Shown here: one piece after another, positions 46,137 to 55,545 of the stretch
Layout of the letters: the number at the start of each line of letters is the position of its first letter
Numbering within the stretch: position 1 is the stretch's first letter
NCBI GenBank assembly: GCA_036268295.1
Contig: DATAUK010000014.1
Coordinates: 8,420 to 72,419, forward strand
DNA length: 64,000 nt
Reading direction: 5' to 3'
Source of the DNA: DATAUK01 sp036268295
Lineage (GTDB): Bacteria; Actinomycetota; Actinomycetes; JAFAQI01
Notes under the pieces: generated by a model
Seen by the model: only the letters and a program-made list of their open reading frames with translations
Told to the model about the DNA's origin: nothing
The model's database searches: none
Position numbers and translations under genes: made by a program

Positions 46137-46868
46137 GTGCCGGTCTACCGAGACGAAGCCGTGGTGCTTCGTACCCAAAAGCTCGGAGAAGCAGACCGGA
46201 TCGTGACGTTGCTCACCCGCCGCCACGGCCGGGTGCGGGCGGTCGCGAAGGGGGTTCGGCGTACCGGCTCGAAGTTCGGATCGCGGGTCGAGCCGTTCAT
46301 GCATGTCGATCTGCAGCTCTACGAGGGCCGGTCGCTCGACGCGATCACGCAGGCGGAAACCGTGGAGCCCTACGGCGAGCGGATCGCGGCCGACTACGGC
46401 CGTTACACCGCCGGCACCGCCATCCTCGAGACCGCCGAGCGGCTCAGCGCCGAAGAGCGCGAGCCGTCGCTTCGGTTGTTCCTGCTCGTCGTCGGCGCGC
46501 TGCGTTCACTGGCCGACTCGGCGCACACGCCGACGCTGGTCCTCGACGCCTTCATCCTGCGGGCGCTCGCGATCGCCGGCTATGAGCCGGTGCTCGACGG
46601 CTGCGCGCGGTGCAGCGATCCGGGCGCGCATCGGTACTTTGCCGTGGCGATGGGCGGCGTCGTCTGCGCGGATCACCGCCCGCCGGGCGCAGCGACGGTT
46701 TCGCCGGCGTCCATCGACTTGATGTCGGCGCTGCTCTCGGGCGACTGGACCGTCGCGGACGCGGCGACCGATCGCGCGCAACGCGAGACCAGCGGATTGA
46801 TCGCGGCTTACCTGCAGTGGCATCTCGAGCGCGGACTGCGATCGTTGCGTCTGGTCGAGCGACTGTGA
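46137..46868 (+). CDS. recO: DNA repair protein RecO
   Basis: The 243-residue protein begins with an OB fold (YRDEAVVLRTQKLGEADRIV), followed by GVRRTGSKFGSRVEPF, a helical domain and zinc-type residues in GCARCSDPGAHRY and VVCADHRP. RecO anneals single strands and loads RecA in the RecFOR pathway. The GTG at 46137 is preferred over the ATG at 46128 because GAGAGAGA is well spaced from the GTG and homologues begin with Met-Pro-Val-Tyr. Its stop overlaps the uppS GTG. Confidence 0.94.
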   Translation: MPVYRDEAVVLRTQKLGEADRIVTLLTRRHGRVRAVAKGVRRTGSKFGSRVEPFMHVDLQLYEGRSLDAITQAETVEPYGERIAADYGRYTAGTAILETAERLSAEEREPSLRLFLLVVGALRSLADSAHTPTLVLDAFILRALAIAGYEPVLDGCARCSDPGAHRYFAVAMGGVVCADHRPPGAATVSPASIDLMSALLSGDWTVADAATDRAQRETSGLIAAYLQWHLERGLRSLRLVERL

Positions 46869-47650
46869 GGGCCCGCGGCGCCGCCGTGCGTCCGCCGACG
46901 CCACATCCTTCGGGCGCCCGGCCGCCGAGCATCCCGAAGGATCTGGTGCCGCGGCATGTGGCGATCGTCATGGATGGCAACGGCCGTTGGGCGAAGCAGC
47001 GCGGCCTGCCGCGAACCGTCGGCCACGAGCAGGGCGAGAGCTCGTTGTTCGATGTCGTCGAGGGTGCGATCGAGATCGGCGTGAAGTGGTTGTCGGCGTA
47101 CGCCTTCTCCACCGAGAACTGGAAACGGTCGCCGGACGAGGTGCGTTTCCTCATGGGCTTCAACCGTGACGTCATCCGCCGCCGCCGGGACGAGATGCAT
47201 GCGATGGGGGTGCGGGTGCGATGGGCCGGCCGTCGGCCGCGGCTGTGGAAGTCGGTGATCGACGAGCTCGAGATCGCCGAGCAGATGACGCGCGACAACA
47301 AGGTGCTGACGCTGACGATGTGCGTCAACTACGGGGGGCAGGCTGAGATCGCGGATGCTGCGGCGGCGCTCGCCCGGGACGCGATCGCCGGCAAGATCAA
47401 CCCGGACAAGGTCACCGACCGGGTGCTGGCTCGCTACCTCGATGAGCCGGATATGCCGGGGGTTGATCTGTTCGTCCGGTCCTCCGGCGAGCAGCGGACC
47501 TCGAACTTCCTGCTGTGGCAGTCGGCGTACGCCGAGCTGGTGTTCCAGGACACGCTGTGGCCCGACTACGACCGTCGCCAGCTCTGGGCCGCGATCGAGG
47601 AGTTTGCGCGTCGGGACCGCCGGTACGGCGGGGCACAAGAGGATTTGTAA
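46865..47650 (+). CDS. uppS: Isoprenyl diphosphate synthase (undecaprenyl/decaprenyl type)
   Basis: The 261-residue cis-prenyltransferase has the VPRHVAIVMDGNGRWAKQRG motif with catalytic Asp, YAFSTENWKR and the C-terminal LFVRSSGEQRTSNFLLWQSA. It extends an allylic diphosphate with isopentenyl diphosphate to make the lipid carrier for peptidoglycan and other glycans at the membrane. The GTG start overlaps the recO stop, the usual recO-uppS pair. Chain length (C50 or C55) cannot be read from sequence. Confidence 0.95.
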   Translation: MRARGAAVRPPTPHPSGARPPSIPKDLVPRHVAIVMDGNGRWAKQRGLPRTVGHEQGESSLFDVVEGAIEIGVKWLSAYAFSTENWKRSPDEVRFLMGFNRDVIRRRRDEMHAMGVRVRWAGRRPRLWKSVIDELEIAEQMTRDNKVLTLTMCVNYGGQAEIADAAAALARDAIAGKINPDKVTDRVLARYLDEPDMPGVDLFVRSSGEQRTSNFLLWQSAYAELVFQDTLWPDYDRRQLWAAIEEFARRDRRYGGAQEDL

Positions 47651-47660
47651 GACTGGGCCG

Positions 47661-48041
47661 ATGCGACTGCATCACGTGAACATCGTTGTGCACCCGGGCG
47701 AGACCGAGCAGCTGGTCGGCTTCTACACCGATGTCCTTGGGCTGCGTCGGGTCGACAAGCCGGCCGAGGGCACGACCCCGGGCGGTGCCTGGTTCGACAT
47801 CAGCGACGCCAACCAGCTTCATATCTCGGAGCGCGCGGACGCGGTCATGCATGACGACATGCACTTTGGTCTGGTCGTCGACGACCTCGACGCAATCCTC
47901 GATCGACTCGCCGCGGCTGGTGCGCCGTGGCAGCCGCAGGCCGACCTGTTCGGCGGCCGCCGCGGCTCTACCCGCGATCCGCTCGGCAACCGGATCGAGC
48001 TGCTCGAGCCAGTCGGAACGCTTAGCCCCGGACCAGCTTGA
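47661..48041 (+). CDS. VOC superfamily protein
   Basis: The 126-residue protein has the VOC fold: MRLHHVNIVVHPGETEQLVG, FYTDVLGLRRVDKPAEG, DMHFGLVVDDLDAILDRLAA and STRDPLGNRIELLEP. His near the N-terminus, His in DMHFG and the late Glu match metal positions. It could be a lyase, isomerase or dioxygenase. It lies 10 bases after uppS and may be read with it. Its end overlaps the opposite-strand small membrane gene by 20 bases. Confidence 0.83.
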   Translation: MRLHHVNIVVHPGETEQLVGFYTDVLGLRRVDKPAEGTTPGGAWFDISDANQLHISERADAVMHDDMHFGLVVDDLDAILDRLAAAGAPWQPQADLFGGRRGSTRDPLGNRIELLEPVGTLSPGPA

Positions 48042-48255
48042 CGACCGCGATCACCGCGATCAGCGTCATGACGGCAACCCGCGCGGGCCGGCCTTGCGGT
48101 CGCGCCCGCGCCCAGCCGCCGATCGACAGCGTGACCAGCACCGCGTCGGTCACCAAGAGCAATGCGCCGCCGAGTCGACCGTGAATGAACAGCCCGGCCG
48201 CAAACAGCCCGCCGACACATCCCGCAATGATGATGATCAGAAGACGCCTCGGCAT
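48022..48255 (-). CDS. Small two- to three-helix membrane protein
   Basis: The 77-residue protein MPRRLLIIIIAGCVGGLFAA has helices at about 5-22, 28-46 and 58-75, with a basic loop RARPQGRPAR between the second and third. GAGGAT lies upstream of the ATG on the minus strand. Small proteins of this kind (DUF6703-like) are found in actinobacteria; their function is unknown. It is divergent from the monooxygenase-like gene that begins 19 bases away. Confidence 0.6.
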   Translation of the reverse strand: MPRRLLIIIIAGCVGGLFAAGLFIHGRLGGALLLVTDAVLVTLSIGGWARARPQGRPARVAVMTLIAVIAVVKLVRG

Positions 48256-48273
48256 GGTGACATCCTCACAGGC

Positions 48274-48570
48274 GTGCTCGTTGTCGTGCGGTTGCGCCCG
48301 CCGGTTGATGCCGAATCTTTCCGCGCCGAGATGCGCGGGCTGATTGAAGCGCTGGCCGCGCGACCCGGTCACGTCGCGACCCGACTGGCCGAGCCGCTCG
48401 AGGATCTCTCGACCTGGGTGCTCGTCAGCGAGTGGCTCAACGTCGGCTCCTATCGCCGCGCCCTGTCCTCGTACGACGTGAAGACCGCGAGTGGCCCATT
48501 GATGGTGGCCGCCCTCGACGAGCCATCGGCGTACGAAGTCCTCGAGTCTGCCGCCGCTGCGGGTCAGTAG
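48274..48570 (+). CDS. ABM-fold (antibiotic biosynthesis monooxygenase-like) protein
   Basis: The 98-residue product LVVVRLRPPVDAESFRAEMR has the ferredoxin-like alpha/beta pattern of small ABM domain proteins: a beta-strand, a helix, then RLAEPLEDLSTWVLVSEWLN and VGSYRRALSSYDV. The family includes heme-degrading and quinol monooxygenases, but catalytic residues are poorly conserved, so the role is open. The GTG start is used; the ribosome site is weak. glyS starts 83 bases later. Confidence 0.65.
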   Translation: MLVVVRLRPPVDAESFRAEMRGLIEALAARPGHVATRLAEPLEDLSTWVLVSEWLNVGSYRRALSSYDVKTASGPLMVAALDEPSAYEVLESAAAAGQ

Positions 48571-48652
48571 ATCGGGACCAGAGTCGGCGCGATCCGGCGC
48601 AACGCTAGGCTTGCTGCTTCCCGCCGACCGCCAGCCGGATGGAGCCCGCCGA

Positions 48653-50062
48653 ATGGCCAACAGTCCCGCCTCCCGAGACGCCGCTCGCATCGACGAGCTC
48701 GTCAGTCTCTGCAAGCGCCGCGGCATCGTCTTCCCGTCCTCCGAGATCTACGGCGGGAGCCGCTCGGCATGGGACTACGGTCCGCTGGGGATTGAACTCA
48801 AGGAGAACATCCGCAAGCAGTGGTGGCGGTCGATGGTGCAGACCCGCGACGACATCGTGGGGCTCGACTCCGCGGTAATCCTCGCCTCCGAGGTCTGGAA
48901 GGCCTCGGGCCACCTCGACGCGTTCGTCGACCCGCTGACCGAGTGCCAGTCATGTCACAAGCGTTATCGCGAGGACCATCTGCGCGAGGAGTTCGCCGAG
49001 CGCAAGAAGATCGCCGATCCCGACTCGGTCGACATCAAGACGGTGACCTGTCCGAACTGCGGGACGCGCGGGGCGTGGACCGAGCTACGGATGTTCAATG
49101 GGCTGTTGCGCACCCATCTCGGTGCAACCGAGGACGAGGGCTCGCTGCGCTACCTGCGGCCGGAGACCGCGCAGGGCATTTTCGTGAACTTCCTCAACGT
49201 GATGACGGCGGCCCGGCGCAAGCCGCCGTTCGGGATCGCGCAGACCGGCAAGTCGTTCCGCAACGAGATCACGCCGGGCAACTTCATCTTCCGGACCCGC
49301 GAGTTCGAGCAGATGGAGATGGAGTACTTCGTCGAGCCTGGCACTGACGAGGAGTGGCACGAGACCTGGCTCAAGACCCGATGGGACTGGTACGTCGACC
49401 TCGGGCTCAACGCCGATGACCTGCGGCTCTACGAGCATCCGAAAGAGAAGCTGTCGCACTACTCGAAGCGGACCGTCGACATCGAATACCGCTTCCGGTT
49501 CGGCGGATCAGAGTGGGCCGAGCTGGAGGGCATTGCCAACCGCACCGACTTCGATCTCAAGACGCACTCCGCGGCATCGGGCGCGGACCTGACCTACTTC
49601 GATCAGGAGAAGGGCGAGCGCTGGACGCCGTACGTCATCGAGCCGGCAGCCGGTCTGACCCGGGCTGTGCTGGCGTTCCTGCTCTCGGCACTGACCACCG
49701 ATGAGGCGCCAAATGCGAAGGGGGTCATGGAAAAGCGCACCGTGATGCGCCTCGATCCGCGATTGGCGCCGGTCAAGGCAGCGGTGCTGCCGTTGTCGCG
49801 CAACGCCGACCTGTCGCCGAAGGCCAAGGGCCTCGCCGATGCGCTGCGGCAGCGATGGAACGTCGAGTTCGACGACGCCGGCGCGATCGGCCGGCGCTAC
49901 CGCCGCCAGGACGAGATCGGCACACCGTTCTGCATCACGGTCGACTTCGAGACCCTTGACGACGGCGCGGTCACGGTCCGCTCCCGGGACACGATGACGC
50001 AAGAACGCATCGCGCTGGACGCGGTCGAGAATTATCTCCTGCAGTCACTGCCACCCTGCTGA
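48653..50062 (+). CDS. glyS: Glycyl-tRNA synthetase (dimeric type)
   Basis: The 469-residue class II synthetase has the usual order: SSEIYGGSRSAWDYGPLGIE at the start, Cys pairs CQSCHKRY and CPNCGTRG in the insertion, motif 2 with FRNEITPGNFIFRTREFEQM, motif 3 around IEPAAGLTRAVLAFL and the C-terminal anticodon domain. It charges tRNA-Gly. It is the eukaryote/archaea-like alpha2 form, common in actinobacteria. The ATG at 48653 begins the conserved part. No glycine riboswitch is evident in the 83-base leader. Confidence 0.96.
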   Translation: MANSPASRDAARIDELVSLCKRRGIVFPSSEIYGGSRSAWDYGPLGIELKENIRKQWWRSMVQTRDDIVGLDSAVILASEVWKASGHLDAFVDPLTECQSCHKRYREDHLREEFAERKKIADPDSVDIKTVTCPNCGTRGAWTELRMFNGLLRTHLGATEDEGSLRYLRPETAQGIFVNFLNVMTAARRKPPFGIAQTGKSFRNEITPGNFIFRTREFEQMEMEYFVEPGTDEEWHETWLKTRWDWYVDLGLNADDLRLYEHPKEKLSHYSKRTVDIEYRFRFGGSEWAELEGIANRTDFDLKTHSAASGADLTYFDQEKGERWTPYVIEPAAGLTRAVLAFLLSALTTDEAPNAKGVMEKRTVMRLDPRLAPVKAAVLPLSRNADLSPKAKGLADALRQRWNVEFDDAGAIGRRYRRQDEIGTPFCITVDFETLDDGAVTVRSRDTMTQERIALDAVENYLLQSLPPC

Positions 50063-50113
50063 TTTGCGCTGCTCGCGTTTGCTCGTCCGAGATGACGTAA
50101 CAGACCAGCGACG

Positions 50114-50863
50114 CTAAGGCGCGGTGGCGGTGGCGATCACTCGGCGGAGCCGGTCGTGGTTGGTCAGTGACCGTTCACCTTCGTCGCGGGTCGAGATCAG
50201 TGCCGGATCTTCGGCAACGTCCATCGCGACTACCTTGGTCCACATCTGGCGCGCGGTCTCATGCCACTCCGGTCGCTCCTCACTGACGACCTCGATGAAC
50301 CCGGCCGCACTCAGCCAGCCCCCGAGATCGACTGCGCGGATCCGCTCGCTGATCGCCTCGTCGTCGCGGTCGACCGGCTCCCACGAGGTGAGTACGACGT
50401 GGCGCCCGGGGCGAAGCAGCCGGCGTACCTCGGTCGCGGCGGCGACGCCGTCGGTCGCGAACTGGAATGCATCGACGCAGACGATCGCGTCCGCGACGCC
50501 TTCGGGCAGCCCGGATGCCTGGAGGGTTCCGAGCTGGAACGCCGCCGAGCTCTCGAGGCCGAATAGCGCGCGCCGCAGCGTCGCCTGGCGGATCGCCTCG
50601 GCGGAGAAGTCCACACCGATCAGCCTCACCCCGGCCTTGCGCGCCAGCCACATCCCGGGGCCGCCTCGTCCGCAGGCAAGGTCGATCAGCGTGGCGCCCG
50701 GCGGCAGTTTGAGCGCGTCCGAGATCTGGTGCAAGCCGACGAGTGGCACCAGGTTGGATGGCCCGACCTCGGGCGGCACTCCGAGGCAGTCCGTGAACAG
50801 CTGCTGCCGCGCCTCAGAGCGGTCGATGTCGGCGAACCAGCTGTCGAAATACTCAGCGGTCAT
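50114..50863 (-). CDS. SAM-dependent methyltransferase
   Basis: The 249-residue class I methyltransferase begins MTAEYFDSWFADIDRSEARQ and has the SAM motif LIDLACGRGGPGMWLARKAG (about 68-87), then GVDFSAEAIRQA and a post-I Asp. The mid-domain segments AIVCVDAFQFATDGVAAATE and LRPGRHVVLTSWEP support small-molecule methylation, as in ubiquinone- or mycolic-acid-type groups; the substrate is unknown. AAGGTGGG precedes the ATG at 50863. It converges on glyS and is divergent from ppdK. Confidence 0.85.
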   Translation of the reverse strand: MTAEYFDSWFADIDRSEARQQLFTDCLGVPPEVGPSNLVPLVGLHQISDALKLPPGATLIDLACGRGGPGMWLARKAGVRLIGVDFSAEAIRQATLRRALFGLESSAAFQLGTLQASGLPEGVADAIVCVDAFQFATDGVAAATEVRRLLRPGRHVVLTSWEPVDRDDEAISERIRAVDLGGWLSAAGFIEVVSEERPEWHETARQMWTKVVAMDVAEDPALISTRDEGERSLTNHDRLRRVIATATAP

Positions 50864-50960
50864 GCGTCCCACCTTGCCACGCCCGATCGGGTGGGTTTCA
50901 CGCGTGGGTAGGGTTGGGTGAAGGGTCATCCCACGTCGGACACAGAGTCGAGGAGCATTA

Positions 50961-53651
50961 GTGCCGAAGTACGTTTACGACTTCAGCGAGGGCAATCGTG
51001 ACCTCAAGGACCTCCTCGGCGGTAAGGGCGCGAACCTCGCGGAGATGACAAATCTCGGGCTGCCGGTGCCGCCCGGATTCGTCATCACGACCGAGGCCTG
51101 CAACGTCTATCTCGAGTCGGGCACCGAGCCCGACGACCTCGCCGACGAGGTCGGTGAGCACCTTGCCCGGCTCGAGAAGACGATGGGTAAAGCGCTTGGT
51201 CAGCCCGACGACCCGCTGCTCGTCAGTGTCCGCTCGGGCGCGAAGTTTTCGATGCCCGGGATGATGGACACCGTCCTCAACATCGGGCTGAACGACGAGT
51301 CGGTCGACGGCCTCGCGAAGCAGGCCGGCAGCGAGCGCTTCGCCTGGGATTCCTACCGCCGGCTCATCCAGATGTTCGGCAAGACCGTACTCGGCGTCGA
51401 CGGCGAGCACTTCGATGACGTCTTCGACGAGGTCAAGAAGGCCAAGGGGGTCAGCAACGACCTCGATCTGGACGACGCCGACCTCCGCGAGATCGTCGCG
51501 AAATACAAGGCAATCGTGGCCGAGCACGCCGGCCGGGAGTTCCCGACCGAGCCGCGCGAGCAGCTCGACCTCGCGGTCCGCGCGGTCTTCGATTCGTGGA
51601 ATGGCGACCGCGCCAAGCTCTACCGCCGGCAGGAGCGCATTCCCGCCGACCTCGGCACCGCTGTCAACGTCGTGGCGATGGTCTTCGGCAACATCGGCAT
51701 GGACTCCGGCACCGGGGTGGCGTTCACCCGCGACCCGGGCACCGGCGAGAAGGGGGTGTACGGCGACTACCTGCAGAACGCGCAAGGCGAGGACGTCGTC
51801 GCCGGCATCCGCAACACCGTCGCGCTCGCCGATCTCGAAGGTATCGACAAGCCGGCGTACGACGAACTGATGTCGATCATGTCGACGCTCGAGCACCACT
51901 ATCTCGACCTGTGCGACATCGAGTTCACGGTCGAGCGCAACAAGCTCTGGATGCTGCAGACCCGGGTCGGCAAGCGCACTGCGGCCGCGGCGTTCATCAT
52001 CGCCATCCAGTTGGTCGACGAGGGCCTGATCGACATGGATGAGGCGCTGCAACGGGTGACGGGCGCTCAGCTCGCGATGCTGATGTTCCCGCGCTTCGAC
52101 GACGATGCCGAGAAGAACCAGATCGCCAAGGGCGTCAGCGCCTCACCGGGCGCGGCCGTCGGCAAGGTCGTCTTCGACAGCGCAACCGCCGGCGAGTGGG
52201 CGGCGGGCGGCGAGGCCGTGATCCTGGTGCGGCGGGAGACCAACCCTGACGACCTGCCGGGCATGATCGCCGCCGAGGGCATCCTGACCAGCCGCGGCGG
52301 CAAGACGAGCCACGCTGCGGTCGTTGCGCGAGGCATGGGCAAGACCTGCGTCTCCGGCGCCGACGACCTCGAGATCGATGTGAAAGGCAAGTCGGTCACC
52401 ACCAAGAGCGGCACCACGTTCGGCGAAGGCGACGTGATCTCGATCGACGGCACGTCGGGCACGGTCTACCTCGGCGAGGTGCCGGTGGTGCCCAGCCCGG
52501 TCGTGCAGTACTTCGAGGGCACGATCGACCCGGCCAGCGATCCGCTGGTTGCGGCGGTCGACCGGATCATCCGGCACGCCGACGCCAAGCGCCGGCTCGG
52601 GGTGCGCACCAACGCCGACACCGACGAGGACTCCGCACGGGCGCGCCGGTTCGGCGCCGAGGGCATCGGGCTGTGCCGCACCGAGCACATGTTCCTCGGC
52701 GAGCGACGCAAGCACGTCGAGCGGCTGATCCTGGCTGATGGCGAGGCCGAGCAGCGCGCGGCGCTCGATGCGCTGCTGCCACTGCAGCGTGAGGACTTCG
52801 TCGGCATCTTCACCGCGATGGACGGTCTGCCGGTCACGGTGCGGTTGATCGACCCGCCGTTACACGAGTTCCTGCCCGACCTCACCGAGCTGTCGGTCAA
52901 GCTGGCGGTCGCCGAGGCCAATGGTGAGACGGTCAGCGACACCGACCGCAAGCTGCTCGACGCCGTGCGACGGCTGCATGAGCAGAACCCCATGCTCGGG
53001 CTGCGCGGTGTCCGACTCGGCCTCGTCATCCCCGGCCTGTTCGCACTCCAGGTGCGCGCGATCGCCGAGGCTGCGGCGCAGGTGAAGGCGGCGGGCAAGG
53101 ATCCGAAGCCGGAGATTATGGTGCCGCTCGTCGGCGCCGTACAAGAGCTCGAGATCGTGCGCGAAGAGACTGCGCGGATCGTCGCCCAGGTCGCGCAGGA
53201 GAGCGGTGTCTCGGTCGACACCCTGATCGGCACCATGATCGAGGTGCCGAGAGCAGCGCTGACCGCGGGTCAGATCGCCGAGGCCGCCGACTTCTTCTCC
53301 TTTGGCACCAACGATTTGACCCAGATGGGGTGGGCGTTCAGCCGCGACGACGTCGAGGGCGCGTTCTTCCCGCGTTACATCGATCTCGGCATCTTCGGCG
53401 TGAGCCCGTTCGAGACCCTCGACAGTGAGGGCATCGGTCGGCTGGTCCAGCTCGCCACCGACGAGGGCCGGGCGACGAAGCCGAAGCTCAAGGTCGGGGT
53501 CTGCGGCGAGCATGGTGGCGATCCGGAGTCGGTGCACTTCTTCCACCATGTCGGGCTCGACTACGTCTCGTGCTCGCCGTTCCGGGTGCCGGTCGCTCGG
53601 CTCGAAGCCGGTCGCGCCGCGCTGGACTCGCAGGGCAGTGACAGTCGCTGA
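50961..53651 (+). CDS. ppdK: Pyruvate, phosphate dikinase
   Basis: The 896-residue enzyme has an ATP-grasp N-terminal domain (about 1-345: LLGGKGANLAEMTNLGLPVP, VSVRSGAKFSMPGMMDT), a central phosphohistidine domain with GGKTSHAAVVARGMG (His near 451) and a C-terminal PEP/pyruvate TIM barrel (about 530-890: GIGLCRTEHMF, VGVCGEHGGDPESVHFFHH). It interconverts ATP, phosphate and pyruvate with AMP, PPi and PEP. GAGGAGC lies 6 bases before the GTG. No PpdK regulatory protein gene is seen here. It could meet the PEP produced by the glycerate/enolase locus in central metabolism. Confidence 0.97.
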   Translation: MPKYVYDFSEGNRDLKDLLGGKGANLAEMTNLGLPVPPGFVITTEACNVYLESGTEPDDLADEVGEHLARLEKTMGKALGQPDDPLLVSVRSGAKFSMPGMMDTVLNIGLNDESVDGLAKQAGSERFAWDSYRRLIQMFGKTVLGVDGEHFDDVFDEVKKAKGVSNDLDLDDADLREIVAKYKAIVAEHAGREFPTEPREQLDLAVRAVFDSWNGDRAKLYRRQERIPADLGTAVNVVAMVFGNIGMDSGTGVAFTRDPGTGEKGVYGDYLQNAQGEDVVAGIRNTVALADLEGIDKPAYDELMSIMSTLEHHYLDLCDIEFTVERNKLWMLQTRVGKRTAAAAFIIAIQLVDEGLIDMDEALQRVTGAQLAMLMFPRFDDDAEKNQIAKGVSASPGAAVGKVVFDSATAGEWAAGGEAVILVRRETNPDDLPGMIAAEGILTSRGGKTSHAAVVARGMGKTCVSGADDLEIDVKGKSVTTKSGTTFGEGDVISIDGTSGTVYLGEVPVVPSPVVQYFEGTIDPASDPLVAAVDRIIRHADAKRRLGVRTNADTDEDSARARRFGAEGIGLCRTEHMFLGERRKHVERLILADGEAEQRAALDALLPLQREDFVGIFTAMDGLPVTVRLIDPPLHEFLPDLTELSVKLAVAEANGETVSDTDRKLLDAVRRLHEQNPMLGLRGVRLGLVIPGLFALQVRAIAEAAAQVKAAGKDPKPEIMVPLVGAVQELEIVREETARIVAQVAQESGVSVDTLIGTMIEVPRAALTAGQIAEAADFFSFGTNDLTQMGWAFSRDDVEGAFFPRYIDLGIFGVSPFETLDSEGIGRLVQLATDEGRATKPKLKVGVCGEHGGDPESVHFFHHVGLDYVSCSPFRVPVARLEAGRAALDSQGSDSR

Positions 53652-53678
53652 CTTGGCTGTTAGCTCGGTCGTCATCCC

Positions 53679-54311
53679 GTGACGCCGTTCGCGTGGTTTC
53701 GCTGGGCGCGGCGGCTGGTCCTGCTGCTCGTTGCCGTTGTGGTGATCGTGGTCTTCTACGTCGCCGCCCACATCTGGTTCGTCGCGCGTGAGGACGAGCA
53801 CCCGCGTTCCGACGCCATCGTGGTGCTCGGCGCCAGTCAGTACAACGGCACGCCTTCACCGGTCTTCGCGGCCCGCCTGCTCCACGCCGTCACCTTGTAC
53901 GACGAACACGTCGCGGCGCACATCGTGACCGTCGGTGGCAAGGAGGTCGGCGACGCGTTCACCGAAGCGGCGTCCGGCAAGAAGTTTCTGGCCAACCACG
54001 GTGTGCCCGCCGACGCGATAGTCGCGGTGCCGACCGGCAGCGACACGTTGAGCAGCATGCGTGCGGTCGACGTGCAGTTCAAGGCCCGCGACTGGCACTC
54101 GGCGGTGCTGGTGACCGACCCGTGGCACTGCCTGCGCTCGCGCACCATGGCCCGCGATCTCGGGATCAAGGCGGTCACCTCGCCGGAGCGCACCGGGCCG
54201 GCGGTTGCCAGTCGTAGCGTCGAGGTCCGTTACATCGCCCGCGAGACAGAGGCCTACATCTACTACAAGATCTTCCACAATGACGACGAGCATTCCGCCG
54301 GCGTGATCTGA
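53679..54311 (+). CDS. YdcF-like (DUF218) membrane-anchored protein
   Basis: The 210-residue protein has one N-terminal membrane helix (about 12-33, RLVLLLVAVVVIVVFYVAAH) and then a DUF218 domain: SDAIVVLGASQYNGTPSPVF, ARLLHAVTLYDEHVA, IVAVPTGSDTLSSMRAVD and VTDPWHCLRSRTMARDLGI. DUF218 proteins are linked to envelope carbohydrate or vancomycin-sensitivity phenotypes; the biochemical activity is unclear. The GTG start follows ppdK by 27 bases, and dgt starts 7 bases after its end, suggesting one transcript. Confidence 0.85.
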   Translation: MTPFAWFRWARRLVLLLVAVVVIVVFYVAAHIWFVAREDEHPRSDAIVVLGASQYNGTPSPVFAARLLHAVTLYDEHVAAHIVTVGGKEVGDAFTEAASGKKFLANHGVPADAIVAVPTGSDTLSSMRAVDVQFKARDWHSAVLVTDPWHCLRSRTMARDLGIKAVTSPERTGPAVASRSVEVRYIARETEAYIYYKIFHNDDEHSAGVI

Positions 54312-54318
54312 GCCGGAG

Positions 54319-55545
54319 ATGACCAACGACTACGACGCGTGGGCTCGCGAGCGATGGATCGCCGAGCCCGCCAAGGCCGAGCCGGTCGAGCGCGACGAGT
54401 TCGTGCGCGACCGGGCCCGGGTGCTGCACTCGGTCGCGCTGCGACGACTCGCGGCCCGCACTCAGGTCGTCGGGGTGGGGGAGAGCGACTTCCCGCGCAC
54501 CCGGCTGACGCACTCGCTGGAGTGCGCGCAGATCGGGCGGGAGCTGGCGGTCTCGCTCGGCGCGGACGCCGATCTCGTCGACACGGCCTGTCTCGCCCAC
54601 GATCTGGGTCATCCGCCGTTCGGTCACAACGGCGAGACGGCGCTTGCGGCGTACGCCGATCGGATCGGCGGCTTCGAGGGCAACGCGCAGAGTCTGCGGG
54701 TGCTGACCCGGCTCGAAGCCAAGGTCGCCGCAGCCGACGGGAGCAGCGGAGGCCTCAACCTGACCCGGGCAACTCTCGACGCCGCATCGAAATACCCGTG
54801 GCCGCGTCGGGATGGGACATCGAAGTTCGGCGTCTACCCCGACGACCTGCTGGTCTTCGAATGGTTCCGAGCCGATGCTGCAACGGGCGCGCGGTGCATC
54901 GAGGCGCAGATCATGGACTGGGCTGACGACGTCGCCTATTCGGTGCACGACCTGGAGGATGGGGTGCAGGCCGGGCATGTGCCGCTCGAGCGGGTGCACG
55001 CCGCCGAGGAGCGCGCCGAGTTGGTGCGGCTTGCCCATGACTCCTATCTCGACGTCCGGACCGACGAGCTCGGCGCCGCCCTCGAACGGCTGACCGCGCA
55101 GGAGTTCTGGCTCGACCGGTTCGATGGCTCGATGCGCGCCATGGTCGGCCTCAAGCGGATGACCAGCGAGCTCATCGGCCGGCTCTGCGGCGCCGCAACC
55201 CGCGCCACGATACGGTCCAGCGGCAAGCCGCTCCGGCGCTACGGCGGCGACGTCATCGTCCCGGCCCAGACCAAGGCCGAGTGCGCCGTCCTGAAGGCGA
55301 TCGCGGACCGCTACGTGATGCAACGCGAGGTGGCAATCCGCGCGCAGCAAGTGCAACGGGAGAGACTGGCAGAGTTGTTGGAAGCACTGGAGAAATCGGC
55401 GCCGACGACGCTGGAGCCGTGGCTGCGGGTGACCTATGAAGCGGCACCTGATGACGATGCGAGGCTGCGGGTCGTCGTCGATCAGGTGGCGTCGCTGACC
55501 GATACGTCCGCTGCGGCCTGGCACGAACGGCTGGTGGGCAGCTGA
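54319..55545 (+). CDS. dgt: dGTPase-family deoxynucleotide triphosphohydrolase
   Basis: The 408-residue HD-domain enzyme has RTRLTHSLECAQIGRELAVS, then DTACLAHDLGHPPFGHNGE with the HD pair, and later IMDWADDVAYSVHDLEDG with the remaining Asp. It hydrolyses dNTPs to deoxynucleoside and triphosphate and helps to balance dNTP pools. The gene lies upstream of dnaG, as is usual in actinobacteria, with one acetyltransferase gene between. Its stop overlaps an apparent CTG start of that gene. Confidence 0.94.
   Translation: MTNDYDAWARERWIAEPAKAEPVERDEFVRDRARVLHSVALRRLAARTQVVGVGESDFPRTRLTHSLECAQIGRELAVSLGADADLVDTACLAHDLGHPPFGHNGETALAAYADRIGGFEGNAQSLRVLTRLEAKVAAADGSSGGLNLTRATLDAASKYPWPRRDGTSKFGVYPDDLLVFEWFRADAATGARCIEAQIMDWADDVAYSVHDLEDGVQAGHVPLERVHAAEERAELVRLAHDSYLDVRTDELGAALERLTAQEFWLDRFDGSMRAMVGLKRMTSELIGRLCGAATRATIRSSGKPLRRYGGDVIVPAQTKAECAVLKAIADRYVMQREVAIRAQQVQRERLAELLEALEKSAPTTLEPWLRVTYEAAPDDDARLRVVVDQVASLTDTSAAAWHERLVGS

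Noticed and set aside
48571..48652. Glycine riboswitch before glyS
   Set aside because: Only about 80 bases are available and no paired aptamer pattern is visible.
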